Source: Caenorhabditis remanei
Lineage: Eukaryota > Nematoda > Chromadorea > Rhabditida > Rhabditidae
Reading direction: 5' to 3'
Assembly: GCF_010183535.1 (NCBI RefSeq)
Contig: NC_071331.1
Coordinates: forward strand, 4,464,001-4,528,000
Length of the DNA stretch: 64,000 nt
In this document: positions 34,901 through 46,399 of the stretch, piece by piece
How the letters are laid out: each line of letters starts with the position of its first letter
How positions within the stretch are numbered: the stretch's first letter is position 1
Translations under genes and position numbers: made by a program
The notes under the pieces: generated by a model
Told to the model about the DNA's origin: nothing
The model's database searches: none
The model's input: only the letters and a program-made list of their open reading frames with translations

Positions 34901-37900
34901 ATAACATCAAAAAATCCTTCACGTCTTCACATTTTAGAAAACGGCTCATAACTTTTTATGACGTGGATCAATCCAGAAACGGACCACACGTTTGGAATCC
35001 TCTATTTTTCCCGAATCTAATAACATCAAAAAATCCTTCACGTCTTCACATTTTAGAAAACGGCTCATAACTTTTTATGACGTGGATCAATCCAGAAACG
35101 GACCACACGTTTGGAATCCTCTATTTTTCCCAAATCTAATAACATCAAAAAATCCTTCACGTCTTCACATTTTAGAAAATGGCTCATAACTTTTTATGAC
35201 GTGGATCAATCCAGAAACGGACCACACGTTTGGAATCCTCTATTTTTCCCAAATCTAATAACATCAAAAAATCCTTCACGTCTTCACATTTTAGAAAATG
35301 GCTCATAACTTTTTATGACGTGGATCAATCCAGAAACGGACCACACGTTTGGAATCCTCTATTTTTCCCAAATCTAATAACATCAAAAAATCCTTCACGT
35401 CTTCACATTTTAGAAAACGGCTCATAACTTTTTATGACGTGGATCAATCCAGAAACGGACCACACGTTTGGAATCCTCTATTTTTCCCAAATCTAATAAC
35501 ATCAAAAAATCCTTCACGTCTTCACATTTTAGAAAACGGCTCATAACTTTTTATGACGTGGATCAATCCAGAAACGGACCACACGTTTGGAATCCTCTAT
35601 TTTTCCCGAACCTAATAACATCAAAAAATCCTTCACGTCTTCACATTTTAGAAAATGGCTCATAACTTTTTATGACGTGGATCAATCCAGAAACGGACCA
35701 CACGTTTGGAATCCTCTATTTTTCCCAAATCTAATAACATCAAAAAATCCTTCACGTCTTCACATTTTAGAAAACGGCTCATAACTTTTTATGACGTGGA
35801 TCAATCCAGAAACGGACCACACGTTTGGAATCCTCTATTTTTCCCGAATCTAATAACATCAAAAAATCCTTCACGTCTTCACATTTTAGAAAACGGCTCA
35901 TAACTTTTTATGACGTGGATCAATCCACAAACGGACCACACGTTTGGAATCCTCTATTTTTCCCGAATCTAATAACATCAAAAAATCCTTCACGTCTTCA
36001 CATTTTAGAAAATGGCTCATAACTTTTTATGACGTGGATCAATCCAGAAACGGACCACACGTTTGGAATCCTCTATTTTTCCCGAATCTAATAACATCAA
36101 AAAATCCTTCACGTCTTCACATTTTAGAAAATGGCTCATAACTTTTTATGACGTGGATCAATCCAGAAACGGACCACACGTTTGGAATCCTCTATTTTTC
36201 CCAAATCTAATAACATCAAAAAATCCTTCACGTCTTCACATTTTAGAAAATGGCTCATAACTTTTTATGACGTGGATCAATCCAGAAACGGACCACACGT
36301 TTGGAATCCTCTATTTTTCCCGAACCTAATAACATCAAAAAATCCTTCACGTCTTCACATTTTAGAAAATGGCTCATAACTTTTTATGACGTGGATCAAT
36401 CCAGAAACGGACCACACGTTTGGAATCCTCTATTTTTCCCAAATCTAATAACATCAAAAAATCCTTCACGTCTTCACATTTTAGAAAACGGCTCATAACT
36501 TTTTATGACGTGGATCAATCCAGAAACGGACCACACGTTTGGAATCCTCTATTTTTCCCGAATCTAATAACATCAAAAAATCCTTCACGTCTTCACATTT
36601 TAGAAAATGGCTCATAACTTTTTATGACGTGGATCAATCCAGAAACGGACCACACGTTTGGAATCCTCTATTTTTCCCAAATCTAATAACATCAAAAAAT
36701 CCTTCACGTCTTCACATTTTAGAAAATGGCTCATAACTTTTTATGACGTGGATCAATCCAGAAACGGACCACACGTTTGGAATCCTCTATTTTTCCCGAA
36801 CCTAATAACATCAAAAAATCCTTCACGTCTTCACATTTTAGAAAATGGCTCATAACTTTTTATGACGTGGATCAATCCAGAAACGGACCACACGTTTGGA
36901 ATCCTCTATTTTTCCCAAATCTAATAACATCAAAAAATCCTTCACGTCTTCACATTTTAGAAAACGGCTCATAACTTTTTATGACGTGGATCAATCCAGA
37001 AACGGACCACACGTTTGGAATCCTCTATTTTTCCCGAATCTAATAACATCAAAAAATCCTTCACGTCTTCACATTTTAGAAAACGGCTCATAACTTTTTA
37101 TGACGTGGATCAATCCACAAACGGACCACACGTTTGGAATCCTCTATTTTTCCCGAATCTAATAACATCAAAAAATCCTTCACGTCTTCACATTTTAGAA
37201 AATGGCTCATAACTTTTTATGACGTGGATCAATCCAGAAACGGACCACACGTTTGGAATCCTCTATTTTTCCCGAATCTAATAACATCAAAAAATCCTTC
37301 ACGTCTTCACATTTTAGAAAATGGCTCATAACTTTTTATGACGTGGATCAATCCAGAAACGGACCACACGTTTGGAATCCTCTATTTTTCCCGAATCTAA
37401 TAACATCAAAAAATCCTTCACGTCTTCACATTTTAGAAAATGGCTCATAACTTTTTATGACGTGGATCAATCCAGAAACGGACCACACGTTTGGAATCCT
37501 CTATTTTTCCCGAATCTAATAACATCAAAAAATCCTTCACGTTTTCACATTTTAGAAAACGGCTCATAACTTTTTATGACGTGGATCAATCCAGAAACGG
37601 ACCATACGTTTGGAATCCTCTATTTTTCCCGAATCTAATAACATCAAAAAATCCTTCACGTCTTCACATTTTAGAAAACGGCTCATAACTTTTTATGACG
37701 TGGATCAATCCAGAAACGGACCACACGTTTGGAATCCTCTATTTTTCCCGAATCTAATAACATCAAAAAATCCTTCACGTCTTCACATTTTAGAAAACGG
37801 CTCATAACTTTTTATGACGTGGATCAATCCAGAAACGGACCACACGTTTGGAATCCTCTATTTTTCCCAAATCTAATAACATCAAAAAATCCTTCACGTC

Positions 37901-38240
37901 TTCTCATTTTAGAAAATGGCTCATAACTTTTTATGACGTGGATCAATCCAGAAACGGACCACACGTTTGGAATCCTCTATTTTTCCCAAATCTAATAACA
38001 TCAAAAAATCCTTCACGTTTTCACATTTTAGAAAACGGCTCATAACTTTTTATGACGTGGATCAATCCACAAACGGACCACACGTTTGGAATCCTCTATT
38101 TTTCCCGAATTTAAAAACATCAAAAAATCCTTCACGTCTTCACATTCTAGAAAATGGCCCATAACTTTTTATGACGTGGATCAATCCAGAAACGGACAAC
38201 ACGTTTGGAATCCTCTATTTTTCCCGAATCCGATGATATC
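31906..38240 (+). repeat. 119-bp satellite, 53 copies
   Basis: The CTCTATTTTTCCC word recurs from 31906 to 38213, exactly 53 periods of 119 bp with no net length change. Unit words include TCCTTCACGTCTTCACATTTT, TCATAACTTTTTATGACGTG and CAATCCAGAAACGGACCA. Diagnostic variants (AATCTAATAAC or AATCCAATGAT, CGAA or CAAA, AACGG or AATGG) show higher-order blocks of 4 units (476 bp) and 10 units (1190 bp). Overlapping 65-codon frames appear in every unit, but 119 is not a multiple of 3 and no long frame forms, so it is non-coding. The last unit decays after 38170. Confidence 0.97.
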
Positions 38241-39774
38241 GAAAAGGGGCGAGGAAAGAAAAGACGACGCTTTGCCAACCGTCTCTCCCTCTTTTTTCTG
38301 TCGATTCCCATATGCTTTATCAGTGTTTCTATCTCAGAAGACGTCATTTTGAGAATTTCGGAAAAAGAAAAAGACGTGCATTATTAAGAGAAAATTTGTG
38401 ATATTCTGGTCCAAATTCGAAGAAAAACGGTTCAGTAGGAAGGGCGGTAGGATCGGCGACAGACAAACAAACATAAAGCCGTTTGCGTTTGTTAATAGTA
38501 AAGATATTTCTTTCCACAATCTTTTAGAAAGTTCATACAAAAAAAAAACAAAAACAAAATATAAATCAGTTGGATTCGAACCACCACCCTGCTGATTCTC
38601 ACCCCCGCCCTCAACCACTGCGCCACCGATGCACGAAAAGACGGTCTCGTGGTGAGCGTAGAAAAGAGGGGCGCTTCTCGCAGCTGTACAATGACACATA
38701 CAGTGACAAAATGGTCAGTGTATTCGAAAAAAATGTCAGTGGAGATTCAGGTTTCTCCACAGAATCGTCCGGCTTGAATATTTTTTGATCGGACTTTTTG
38801 GTTCCATTAGATCTCGAAAAGTTTAGATCGGTGTCAAAAATTCAGAGCGATTCAGTGAATCCTGTTCCCAGGACAGCGAATGGAAAAAATCCACCGCATG
38901 ACCGAAAACTGCGAAAACTACAAAATCCGGTTTTCTGAAAGTTTTACCAGCTAAAAGTATATTGAATTTTATATGATTCGATAGAGATTTTTTTTCTGCA
39001 CATTTCTTTTTTTTCGGATCCTGAAATTTTTGAAAGCTGAGCGAGTTACAGCCGGTGAAAGAAATGAGCCGGAATTTCGGGGTACTGTAGTTTTTTCGAT
39101 TTTTTCGGCAAATCATTGGCCGTAGCGTGCAGGAGGTGTCTTAAATCACAATTCTGATGTGATATAATGATTCCCCGTCTCATTTTGCACCTATATACCA
39201 AAATTCAAGAAAATCTGTCTGATAGAACTCGAGATTTAAGGAGGTAAGTAAAAAGAATCGGAAATTTTCAGAAATTTCAATATTTTCACGTTTCTCTCTG
39301 TAAAATTTTTTTGAAAAGAGGTTTTAACATTATTCTTTTTTCTCCGCATAGCCCTGTTTTTTCTCTACGTAGTCATATAAAAATCTTATTTTTACACCCA
39401 AAACTAAGCCCACAACAAAAATCTAAATTCTAAAAAACATAAAAAACCAAAACTTTTCAAGCCAAAATGAAATGACTTTCACTCTACGGCTCATAGCTCG
39501 GCCGCAAATGATGGAATCACCACCAAATTTTTCAGGAATGACGGGACGGCGATTTCCCAATGGCCACAAAAAAAATTTTGTGAAAAGCTCAAAAACGGGC
39601 AAAGTTATTAGCGATGCAAAAAGGGGGACAATTTGGTCCCTCTGTGGCAAAATTTTTTGGACAATGCGCCTTTAAAATATTCACCCCTCATACCTAGTGG
39701 GGTTAGAAGAAGAGGTGTGCAGAAAAAATTGGATGGGTCTGTTGAAATCAGTTCATTGCAAAAATCGTTCAATA
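38241..39774. other. Spacer at the centre of the inverted duplication
   Basis: About 1.5 kb unique to this locus. It holds a tRNA-like segment (38566-38634) followed by diverse AT-rich sequence. At about 39430-39660 there is an open frame of about 70 codons on each strand without family resemblance. I see no supported gene. Confidence 0.45.
38566..38634 (-). other. tRNA-like / SINE head with A and B boxes
   Basis: On the minus strand, TGGCGCAGTGG (38615-38625) fits the pol III A box and GGTTCGAATCC (38572-38582) is a perfect B box, spaced as in a tRNA gene. The acceptor ends do not pair and no normal anticodon arm forms. A T/A-rich stretch follows. It is most likely a tRNA-derived SINE or tRNA pseudogene rather than a working tRNA. 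Confidence 0.6.
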
Positions 39775-40356
39775 TTCACAGATAATGTGGATCTGAAACA
39801 GTTTTTTTTGGCAAAAGCAAAGCGTTTCGGTTCTGAATGGTGAATCAGTAAATAGCCGTAAGTTCAAACATAATTAATAAAGACTGAAAACAGAGGAAAA
39901 AGATGAAAATGCATCTAATATTCCTTTTCCAGACATAAAAACGGCTGGAAATGCGTTTTTCAATAAATTCTTGTCTAAAAACTTGCAGATTTAGACTTTT
40001 TGCGGGTTTCGGCATTTCAATAAGGTTTTTTTTGTGAAAAGTCTCTGTTATATCTTATTTGTGTTCTCGTTTGAGTAAAATTTCAAATTTCATTAAAATA
40101 TCATGTTAATCATTGTTTGTTACCAGCGATTACCTATCTTTATGTCTTGTAACAGAAAAAAGGTCATCACTGATAAGGAACTTTCCGTGCACGCTAAGTA
40201 AACGTGTTGGTCGTCTCACCGAAAGTTAAATTGGTGGTGAATTAAAAATTATAACTCAAAAAGCCAACACGTCGAGAATTAAATAACGGCTACTTGATTA
40301 TTTTTAATGGGGTTTTTGAAATAGCTTTCTTTTTGGTTACAGTTAGAATTTTTTTT
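39775..40356 (-). repeat. Extra partial copy of the right arm
   Basis: From ATATTCACAGATAATGTGG to AGTTAGAATTTTTTT this is essentially identical to 41625-42205. It then switches abruptly into inverted satellite at AAAAAGTTATGAGCC. The right side of the structure has therefore been duplicated once more. Confidence 0.88.
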
Positions 40357-41029
40357 AAAAAGTTATGAGCCGTTTTCTAAAATGTGAAGACGTGAAGGAT
40401 TTTTTGATGTTATTAGATTTGGGAAAAATAGAGGATTCCAAACGTGTGGTCCGTTTCTGGATTGATCCACGTCATAAAAAGTTATGAGCCATTTTCTAAA
40501 ATGTGAAGACGTGAAGGATTTTTTGATGTTATTAGATTCGGGAAAAATAGAGGATTCCAAACGTATGGTCCGTTTCTGGATTGATCCACGTCATAAAAAG
40601 TTATGAGCCATTTTCTAAAATGTGAAGACGTGAAGGATTTTTTGATATCATTGGATTCGGGAAAAATAGAGGATTCCAAACGTATGGTCCGTTTCTGGAT
40701 TGATCCACGTCATAAAAAGTTATGAGCCATTTTCTAAAATGTGAAGACGTGAAGGATTTTTTGATGTTATTAGATTCGGGAAAAATAGAGGATTCCAAAC
40801 GTATGGTCCGTTTCTGGATTGATCCACGTCATAAAAAGTTATGAGCCATTTTCTAAAATGTGAAGACGTGAAGGATTTTTTGATGTTATTAGATTCGGGA
40901 AAAATAGAGGATTCTAAACGTGTGGTCCGTTTCTGGATTGATCCACGTCATAAAAAGTTATGAGCCGTTTTCTAAAATGTGAAGACGTGAAGGATTTTTT
41001 GATATCATTGGATTCGGGAAAAATAGAGA
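40357..41029 (-). repeat. 119-bp satellite in inverse orientation, about 5.6 copies
   Basis: Reverse complement of the large array, same period and variants. It ends at AAAATAGAGAAATTTAATTACG, the mirror image of the left boundary at about 31890-31915. Confidence 0.95.
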
Positions 41030-42735
41030 AATTTAATTACGATCCACTGTAGAACCCAGAAGGGGGCGTTGAGAAGAAGGTTTAGTCGCCGTTAGACGAC
41101 GTGAACCGACTGGTTGTAAAAGTTTCGAATTTTCTGCACGAACAAGTGAAAAATAAAGCCAATCGGTGTCATAGTTTTGAACTCAAAAGCTGGACGTTCT
41201 TCAATTTTCCTTCAAATCGAGCAAGCTAATTTTTAAATATAAAACTTGCAAAGCACCGCGAACGAGGCGCAGCCGAGTACTGCGGAGCCCGCCGGGAGGC
41301 GGGGGACGCTAGTCCAACTTACAGAACTTAAAATTATGGAAGAACCAAATTAGGCTCCGCCAACACCATGACTACAAACTGGCTTCGTTATAATGGATTA
41401 TCGAGATCTCCGCTTATTAGTCTGACTTTCACATTAACACTTTGGTGAAACAGTGGAGAAAGAAAGTAAACCGTTGCTATCTGACTATAATTTTCTATTA
41501 CTTTCTTGTTTATTGCCCTGGTATGTACTTGAATTTAATATTATATACAGTACCAGCCAAAAATCTATCATATTTTACCTTTTACAGTGGAAAATGAACA
41601 ATTTTGAGAGTGTGCCACAATATTCACAGATAATGTGGATCTGAAACAGTTTTTTTTGGCAAAAGCAAAGCGTTTCGGTTCTGAATGGTGAATCAGTAAA
41701 TAGCCGTAAGTTCAAACATAATTAATAAAGACTGAAAACAGAGGAAAAAGATGAAAATGCATCTAATATTCCTTTTCCAGACATAAAAACGGCTGGAAAT
41801 GCGTTTTTCAATAAATTCTTGTCTAAAAACTTGCAGATTTAGACTTTTTGCGGGTTTCGGCATTTCAATAAGGTTTTTTTTGTGAAAAGTCTCTGTTATA
41901 TCTTATTTGTGTTCTCGTTTGAGTAAAATTTCAAATTTCATTAAAATATCATGTTAATCATTGTTTGTTACCAGCGATTACCTATCTTTATGTCTTGTAA
42001 CAGAAAAAAGGTCATCACTGATAAGGAACTTTCCGTGCACGCTAAGTAAACGTGTTGGTCGTCTCACCGAAAGTTAAATTGGTGGTGAATTAAAAATTAT
42101 AACTCAAAAAGCCAACACGTCGAGAATTAAATAACGGCTACTTGATTATTTTTAATGGGGTTTTTGAAATAGCTTTCTTTTTGGTTACAGTTAGAATTTT
42201 TTTCAAATCACGGTTTCAGTTTCTACATTTCAACGCCGGATTTTAGAAATCTTAGTGTTATTTCTGTATGTAATTTTGCAAAAAACCACAACACAATGTA
42301 TTATAGTTAGGGTTGTGACTTCCGGCAATCACCGATTAGTCCCGCCGTTTATTTTTTACGTAACCATGTTTTCGAAAAATGTATTAATTTAACTTTTAAA
42401 ATTTGAACACATCTCCGTTTCACCCAGTTCTCTTCCACAAACTCAATATTTTTTCATAGTGATAAATCATAGTTCCATTTACGCATCAAACTTCCGATAA
42501 CTTTTTTTAGTTTATCAAAACAGTTTGAAGCAGTTAATACACGATCTTGGCAACGTGCCAAGAGGTGTATTGGTCGTCCTAAGAAAATTTATGTACATGT
42601 GTACACACACATTCTCTGGTAAAAGACAGATTGACAGAGAGGGTCCAGGAGAAAGAGACACTGAACGGTGTCCTTCCCCTTATGCTCCTTCACACCATCA
42701 TCTTCCCAACCGCTTTGCCTAAAATCGATTACAGC
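41030..42735 (-). repeat. Right arm of large inverted duplication
   Basis: Reverse complement of 30200-31905 with few differences. The similarity ends at CTAAAATCGATTA (about 42732), after which unrelated, partly coding-like sequence begins. Confidence 0.9.
42547..42561. promoter_or_regulatory. NFI-type palindrome in inverted arm
   Basis: TTGGCAACGTGCCAA, the reverse complement of the 30373 site, carried along by the inverted duplication. Confidence 0.45.
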
Positions 42736-42741
42736 AGAAAG

Positions 42742-43360
42742 AGACGAGATGAATATAAGTACGGATATCAGCTCGGATTCAGATGTGAGCGTAGAACTTA
42801 ATGGAATTGACGGGATCGAGGGCACTCAGCTGATGACATAGGAGCCGGTGAAAAAACCGTTGAAAAATATCGACAAAAAGGAGACGTCGGGCACTGCTCT
42901 CCGGCACCCAAGATTGTCAGGATCTTCATTACCTTTGAGATTAAAAATTATAGCAGATGATACATCAGTCCGACGGTTTCTACAGTCTGACACTGAGCAG
43001 TCGACAGTCGAACTATAACGGAACCAACACCATGGAAATCAGCAGGAAAAATGAGTCCGAAGATCAAATGAAACCTGGACGGACTTCAATGATTTCCCAG
43101 GCTGCTTTCAGACGATCAGAAGATCCCGAAGATGTGACGGCGGAAAAACAAGAACCAACACCATCAAAGCATCTGTAACTCAAATGAAAGAGACGGGCAG
43201 ACCACATCGAGTTTGGATGTCGCCACGTCAACGAAATGTTTGTCGAGTAGGTGCTACTGATGCACAATCAGATCCTCACTACATGGGAAGGATAGCTCAA
43301 GTTAATCCATACTGCGAGGCGCTATATTTCACGGCTACTTTTGATTTTCAAATGATGTAG
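42742..43360 (+). pseudogene. Unrecognised coding-like remnant
   Basis: The stretch is richer in G+C than its flanks and has coding-like pieces in changing frames. A start at about 42751 gives ISTDISSDSDVSVELNG, interrupted by a TAG at 42839. Later pieces include AAFRRSEDPEDVTAEKQEP and a 58-codon frame at 43184-43360 with RVWMSPRQRNVCRVGATDAQ. GATGTGAGCG at about 42784 could be a splice donor. I do not recognise the family. Most likely it is a decayed gene or transposon fragment next to the inverted duplication. Confidence 0.35.
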
Positions 43361-43729
43361 ATGAATGCGTTTAGGAATCCGATCTGGCAAGTTAGGCAAA
43401 GTTGACTGTAATTAGTTGGATGTGACCCATGTGGAAGATTTTTTCTTACCACTAGATTTGAAAAAATGGACGATTAAGGGAACGAAATCGAATCAGAAAA
43501 GTAGAGATTTGACAATTGTGTTTTTCCGGAACAGTCTGCTCACAGCTAAAAAACTACTAACAAGTTAAGAAAAATATTACGATCCATAAGTTGGAGAGAA
43601 TTCTAAGACCTCGATAGTCTCAACCGTTTGGGAAGCGCCACAGGCGCTGTAACATTCAGAAGGGTGGTGTAGAAAAGGAGGTTTAGTCGCCGTTAGGCGA
43701 CGTGAACCGACTGGTAATAAAAGACGGAG
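43361..43729. other. AT-rich DNA ending in a copy of the satellite-flank sequence
   Basis: No gene. At about 43655-43720, GGTTTAGTCGCCGTTAGGCG and ACGTGAACCGACTGGT match 41080-41115 and, reversed, 31825-31860. The flank of the inverted duplication therefore has a third, diverged copy here. Confidence 0.5.
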
Positions 43730-44460
43730 CAGGCACCTTTACACATGCTTGAAATACAACTGTTTTGTTTGATTCAAGAAGAAAATGGCTGAAGATCGGG
43801 AAACACGACAATGAAAAGAATACGGAATAATATATGTGCCCCTATCCGGTGAACATGCCTTTTTTTCCGATTTTAAGAGAATCACCATTGACAATAATAG
43901 TACTAGACCTCTGCTCATTATCATAGTAAACACTCTTTTTGAAACATAATTATATTTATTCTGACTTGTTAATTAATAATTATGAACAGACATTTTCGAT
44001 AGGCTAAAAATGATTCATCAAAACATTTCGCATTTCAATAAAAAGTCCTCATGTTAGTTCATTCGTTGCACATGTGGAACGGAAAAAAACTTGGAATTTG
44101 AGAGACAGCGGTAGAAGCAGCGGTCGTTTTGAGAATAACTGCTAGATTTTTGTTAGATCTTTACTGTTATAGAAAAACAGTGATTTATTATTTAAAATTT
44201 TACTGTAACTTCATATATTTCATTTTTGGTGTTTTTTTATCGTAAATCATTAGTACCGAAGAAACCGATATTGATCTCAGGTTCCCGAGAATATAGTTTT
44301 CTGAAAAGCAGACATTCTCATCATGGATTTTTAATTTCTAACTCCTATCTTTTATATTAAAGTTGTTAAAAAAGTGGTAGGTGGCATTGAAAACCCGAAA
44401 CAAATATCTTCAGGCGTTTGTAGAATCTTAAACAACAGTTGTGAGATAATGATGTGAGCA
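43730..44460 (+). repeat. Segment B of the duplication, left end
   Basis: Collinear with 54475-55200. Shared blocks include ACACTCTTTTTGAAACATA (43931, 54611), GTTAGATCTTTACTGTTATAG (44153 and 54874 regions) and TAACTCCTATCTTTTATA. Non-coding. Confidence 0.8.
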
Positions 44461-44698
44461 AGATAACGACGCAGTGACACATATAACTTTATCGGTAGAA
44501 AATGAGAATTCAGAAACAGTAATTAAAAGTCATTTTGATAATCTAGATTGAGTGTTTTTTTCTGTTTCGAATTGTTGACATAGTCATAAAGATCATTTTG
44601 AAAATCGATCATTGGCAATTTACTTTATCTGCCCAAAATATGCAGGACCATCCAGAAACTCTTTAAAACGTTCCCTTTAACCTTGTTTTACTTTACAG

Positions 44699-44775
44699 AT
44701 CTTCGATGTAGCGGTTCGAGAGACACTCCGGAAAACAGAAAAAAGCCAAAACCACAATATTGTAGAATTTTGTGA
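44699..44775 (+). pseudogene. Orphan last exon of the Rho gene
   Basis: TTTACAG at 44692-44698 is followed by a copy of Rho exon 4 (20489-20563), beginning with the same 31 bases (ATCTTCGATG...). Two extra A residues, one in the GGAAAAC run and one in the AAAAAAGCC run, shift the frame, so the CKIL end is not encoded. The upstream intron sequence (44508-44698) is also duplicated, but exons 1-3 are missing. It is a dead fragment created by the segmental duplication. Confidence 0.85.
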
Positions 44776-46399
44776 ACTTTGTAAACTGCAAGCAAGTCAT
44801 GAAATGAAAATTAAAATTTATTCCGTTCTTATGTAACTAAAATTCAAAAATGGTCAATCTAGAAACCTTGTTGGTGAAGCAGAACAATTTTCAATTTTTA
44901 ATCATCCCTTCGGTATTCATTTAACTTTGAGGTTCACTCAAATTCAGATTTATCATAAAAATAAGTGAGATGCTAGTATCAATATGCCGCTCGAAGTATA
45001 GCTGCAAGCAGTTACAGTAATTTGAAAAAAAATCGAGCCTGATCACAATGAAATCTATATACTTTACTAATTGTGAAATACAATCAGCATAAGAGTAAAC
45101 CCAAACTTTATACTTATTTTTTTCCATTAATAACCTTAAAAGTAATGTTTTTTTTCGCTGTTTCATATCCCCCATTTTTAGTTTTTTCTTTCTGGTACGA
45201 TTACTTGTAATTCCCGACGGCCTAGTATTAGTTGCTTAAACCTATAAATAGCAACAAATATAAATATCAAATTTATTGACTGATTCAGCAAAATCATTTA
45301 CTATTTTTATTTTTCCAGGTCATGTTATAGGATGACAAAATATTCACCCACAAGAAAAAAATGTATCCTATTTTTTAGTTATATTTATTATTGCGTAGGA
45401 TGTCGATGCTAGTTGTTTTATTCAACTTTAATTTCGTAGTTTGCGAAAAAAACTGTATTACCTGGACTTTCTCAGACATACGATAATTCTGGATTGGTTT
45501 CTTAAAACGTTGTTTTTTGGAACTATGAGGTTTTATGAGAATTGAAGCAATATTGAAAGACATGAAGCTTCTTTTATCTTTTTTTTGTGAAACCGCATAG
45601 TTTATTTTGAATGGATGTTTCATGTAATCGCTATCAGATCCAAATATTCTTTGAATCTCCGATTAGTCAAAACATGATTTGTCTGGAAATAAAATATCAA
45701 ACATCAATTACTTATTTTGCTTCAAATACACCATTTTTATTGAAAGAAAAGGAAATTTATTGAAAAAATGAAGAAAACTATTGAAAAAATGAAGAAAAGG
45801 TTCTCTGATTACGGGAAAACATGGCACAGAAAAAATTGATTTCCTATTGTTATTTTTTGTAAAATTCACACATATCAGGAAAGTGAAACAGGTAAATAAT
45901 TTTTTTTTATATGAAGTGAAAAATAATCGCGTAATAATAATACTAACTTCTTTTTGGAATGTGGGCATGAAAGGTCACGGATTTTTTGTTTTCGAGAAAA
46001 TGGAAATTTTGATCAAGGGACATAATGATGTCAGTTAAGCGGATTCTAGAAGAGAAGAGCAGCGAAAAGAAGGGCAACGAGGAGCCCGAGTGGAATATAT
46101 TAAATACACCTAATATGCGTAGATGAGCTGACGGTCTCATTTATGATTTCAGAAAAAAATGGAGGTTTTTTTTATTTTATCAACTCTGTCGAATTTATCA
46201 ACTCTGTAGAAAAATGTGTTCTTATAGTAGCTGACTGAAACCGGTGATATATAAAAAAAATTCGATTGCTGAAAAACCAAAAGATATTTTTTACAACGCA
46301 ACTTATTTATTTAGAAAAAACGTTGAGAAAACAAAGAAATAATTAAAGCTAAACATCGGAACAAGGATTCAATAAAATATTTAAATTTTAAAAAAACAA
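44776..46399. repeat. Segment B of the duplication, intergenic part
   Basis: Diverged copy of 20570-20667, 21541-21690 and 24607-25548 without the insertions those regions carry. No gene is visible. The two empty sites for the 20673-21539 element and the HSE-satellite insertion lie at about 44870 and 45175-45265. Confidence 0.65.

Noticed and set aside
31906..38240. CRISPR-like array
   Set aside because: The whole 119-bp unit is repeated with no unique spacers, and the organism is a nematode.
32136..38352. Repeated 65-codon open frames in the 119-bp satellite
   Set aside because: The period is not a multiple of three, each frame stops within two units, and the inverted copies give the same frames on the other strand. 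They follow from the repeat, not from coding.
38566..38634. Functional tRNA gene
   Set aside because: A and B boxes are good, but the acceptor stem does not pair and the anticodon arm is poor.
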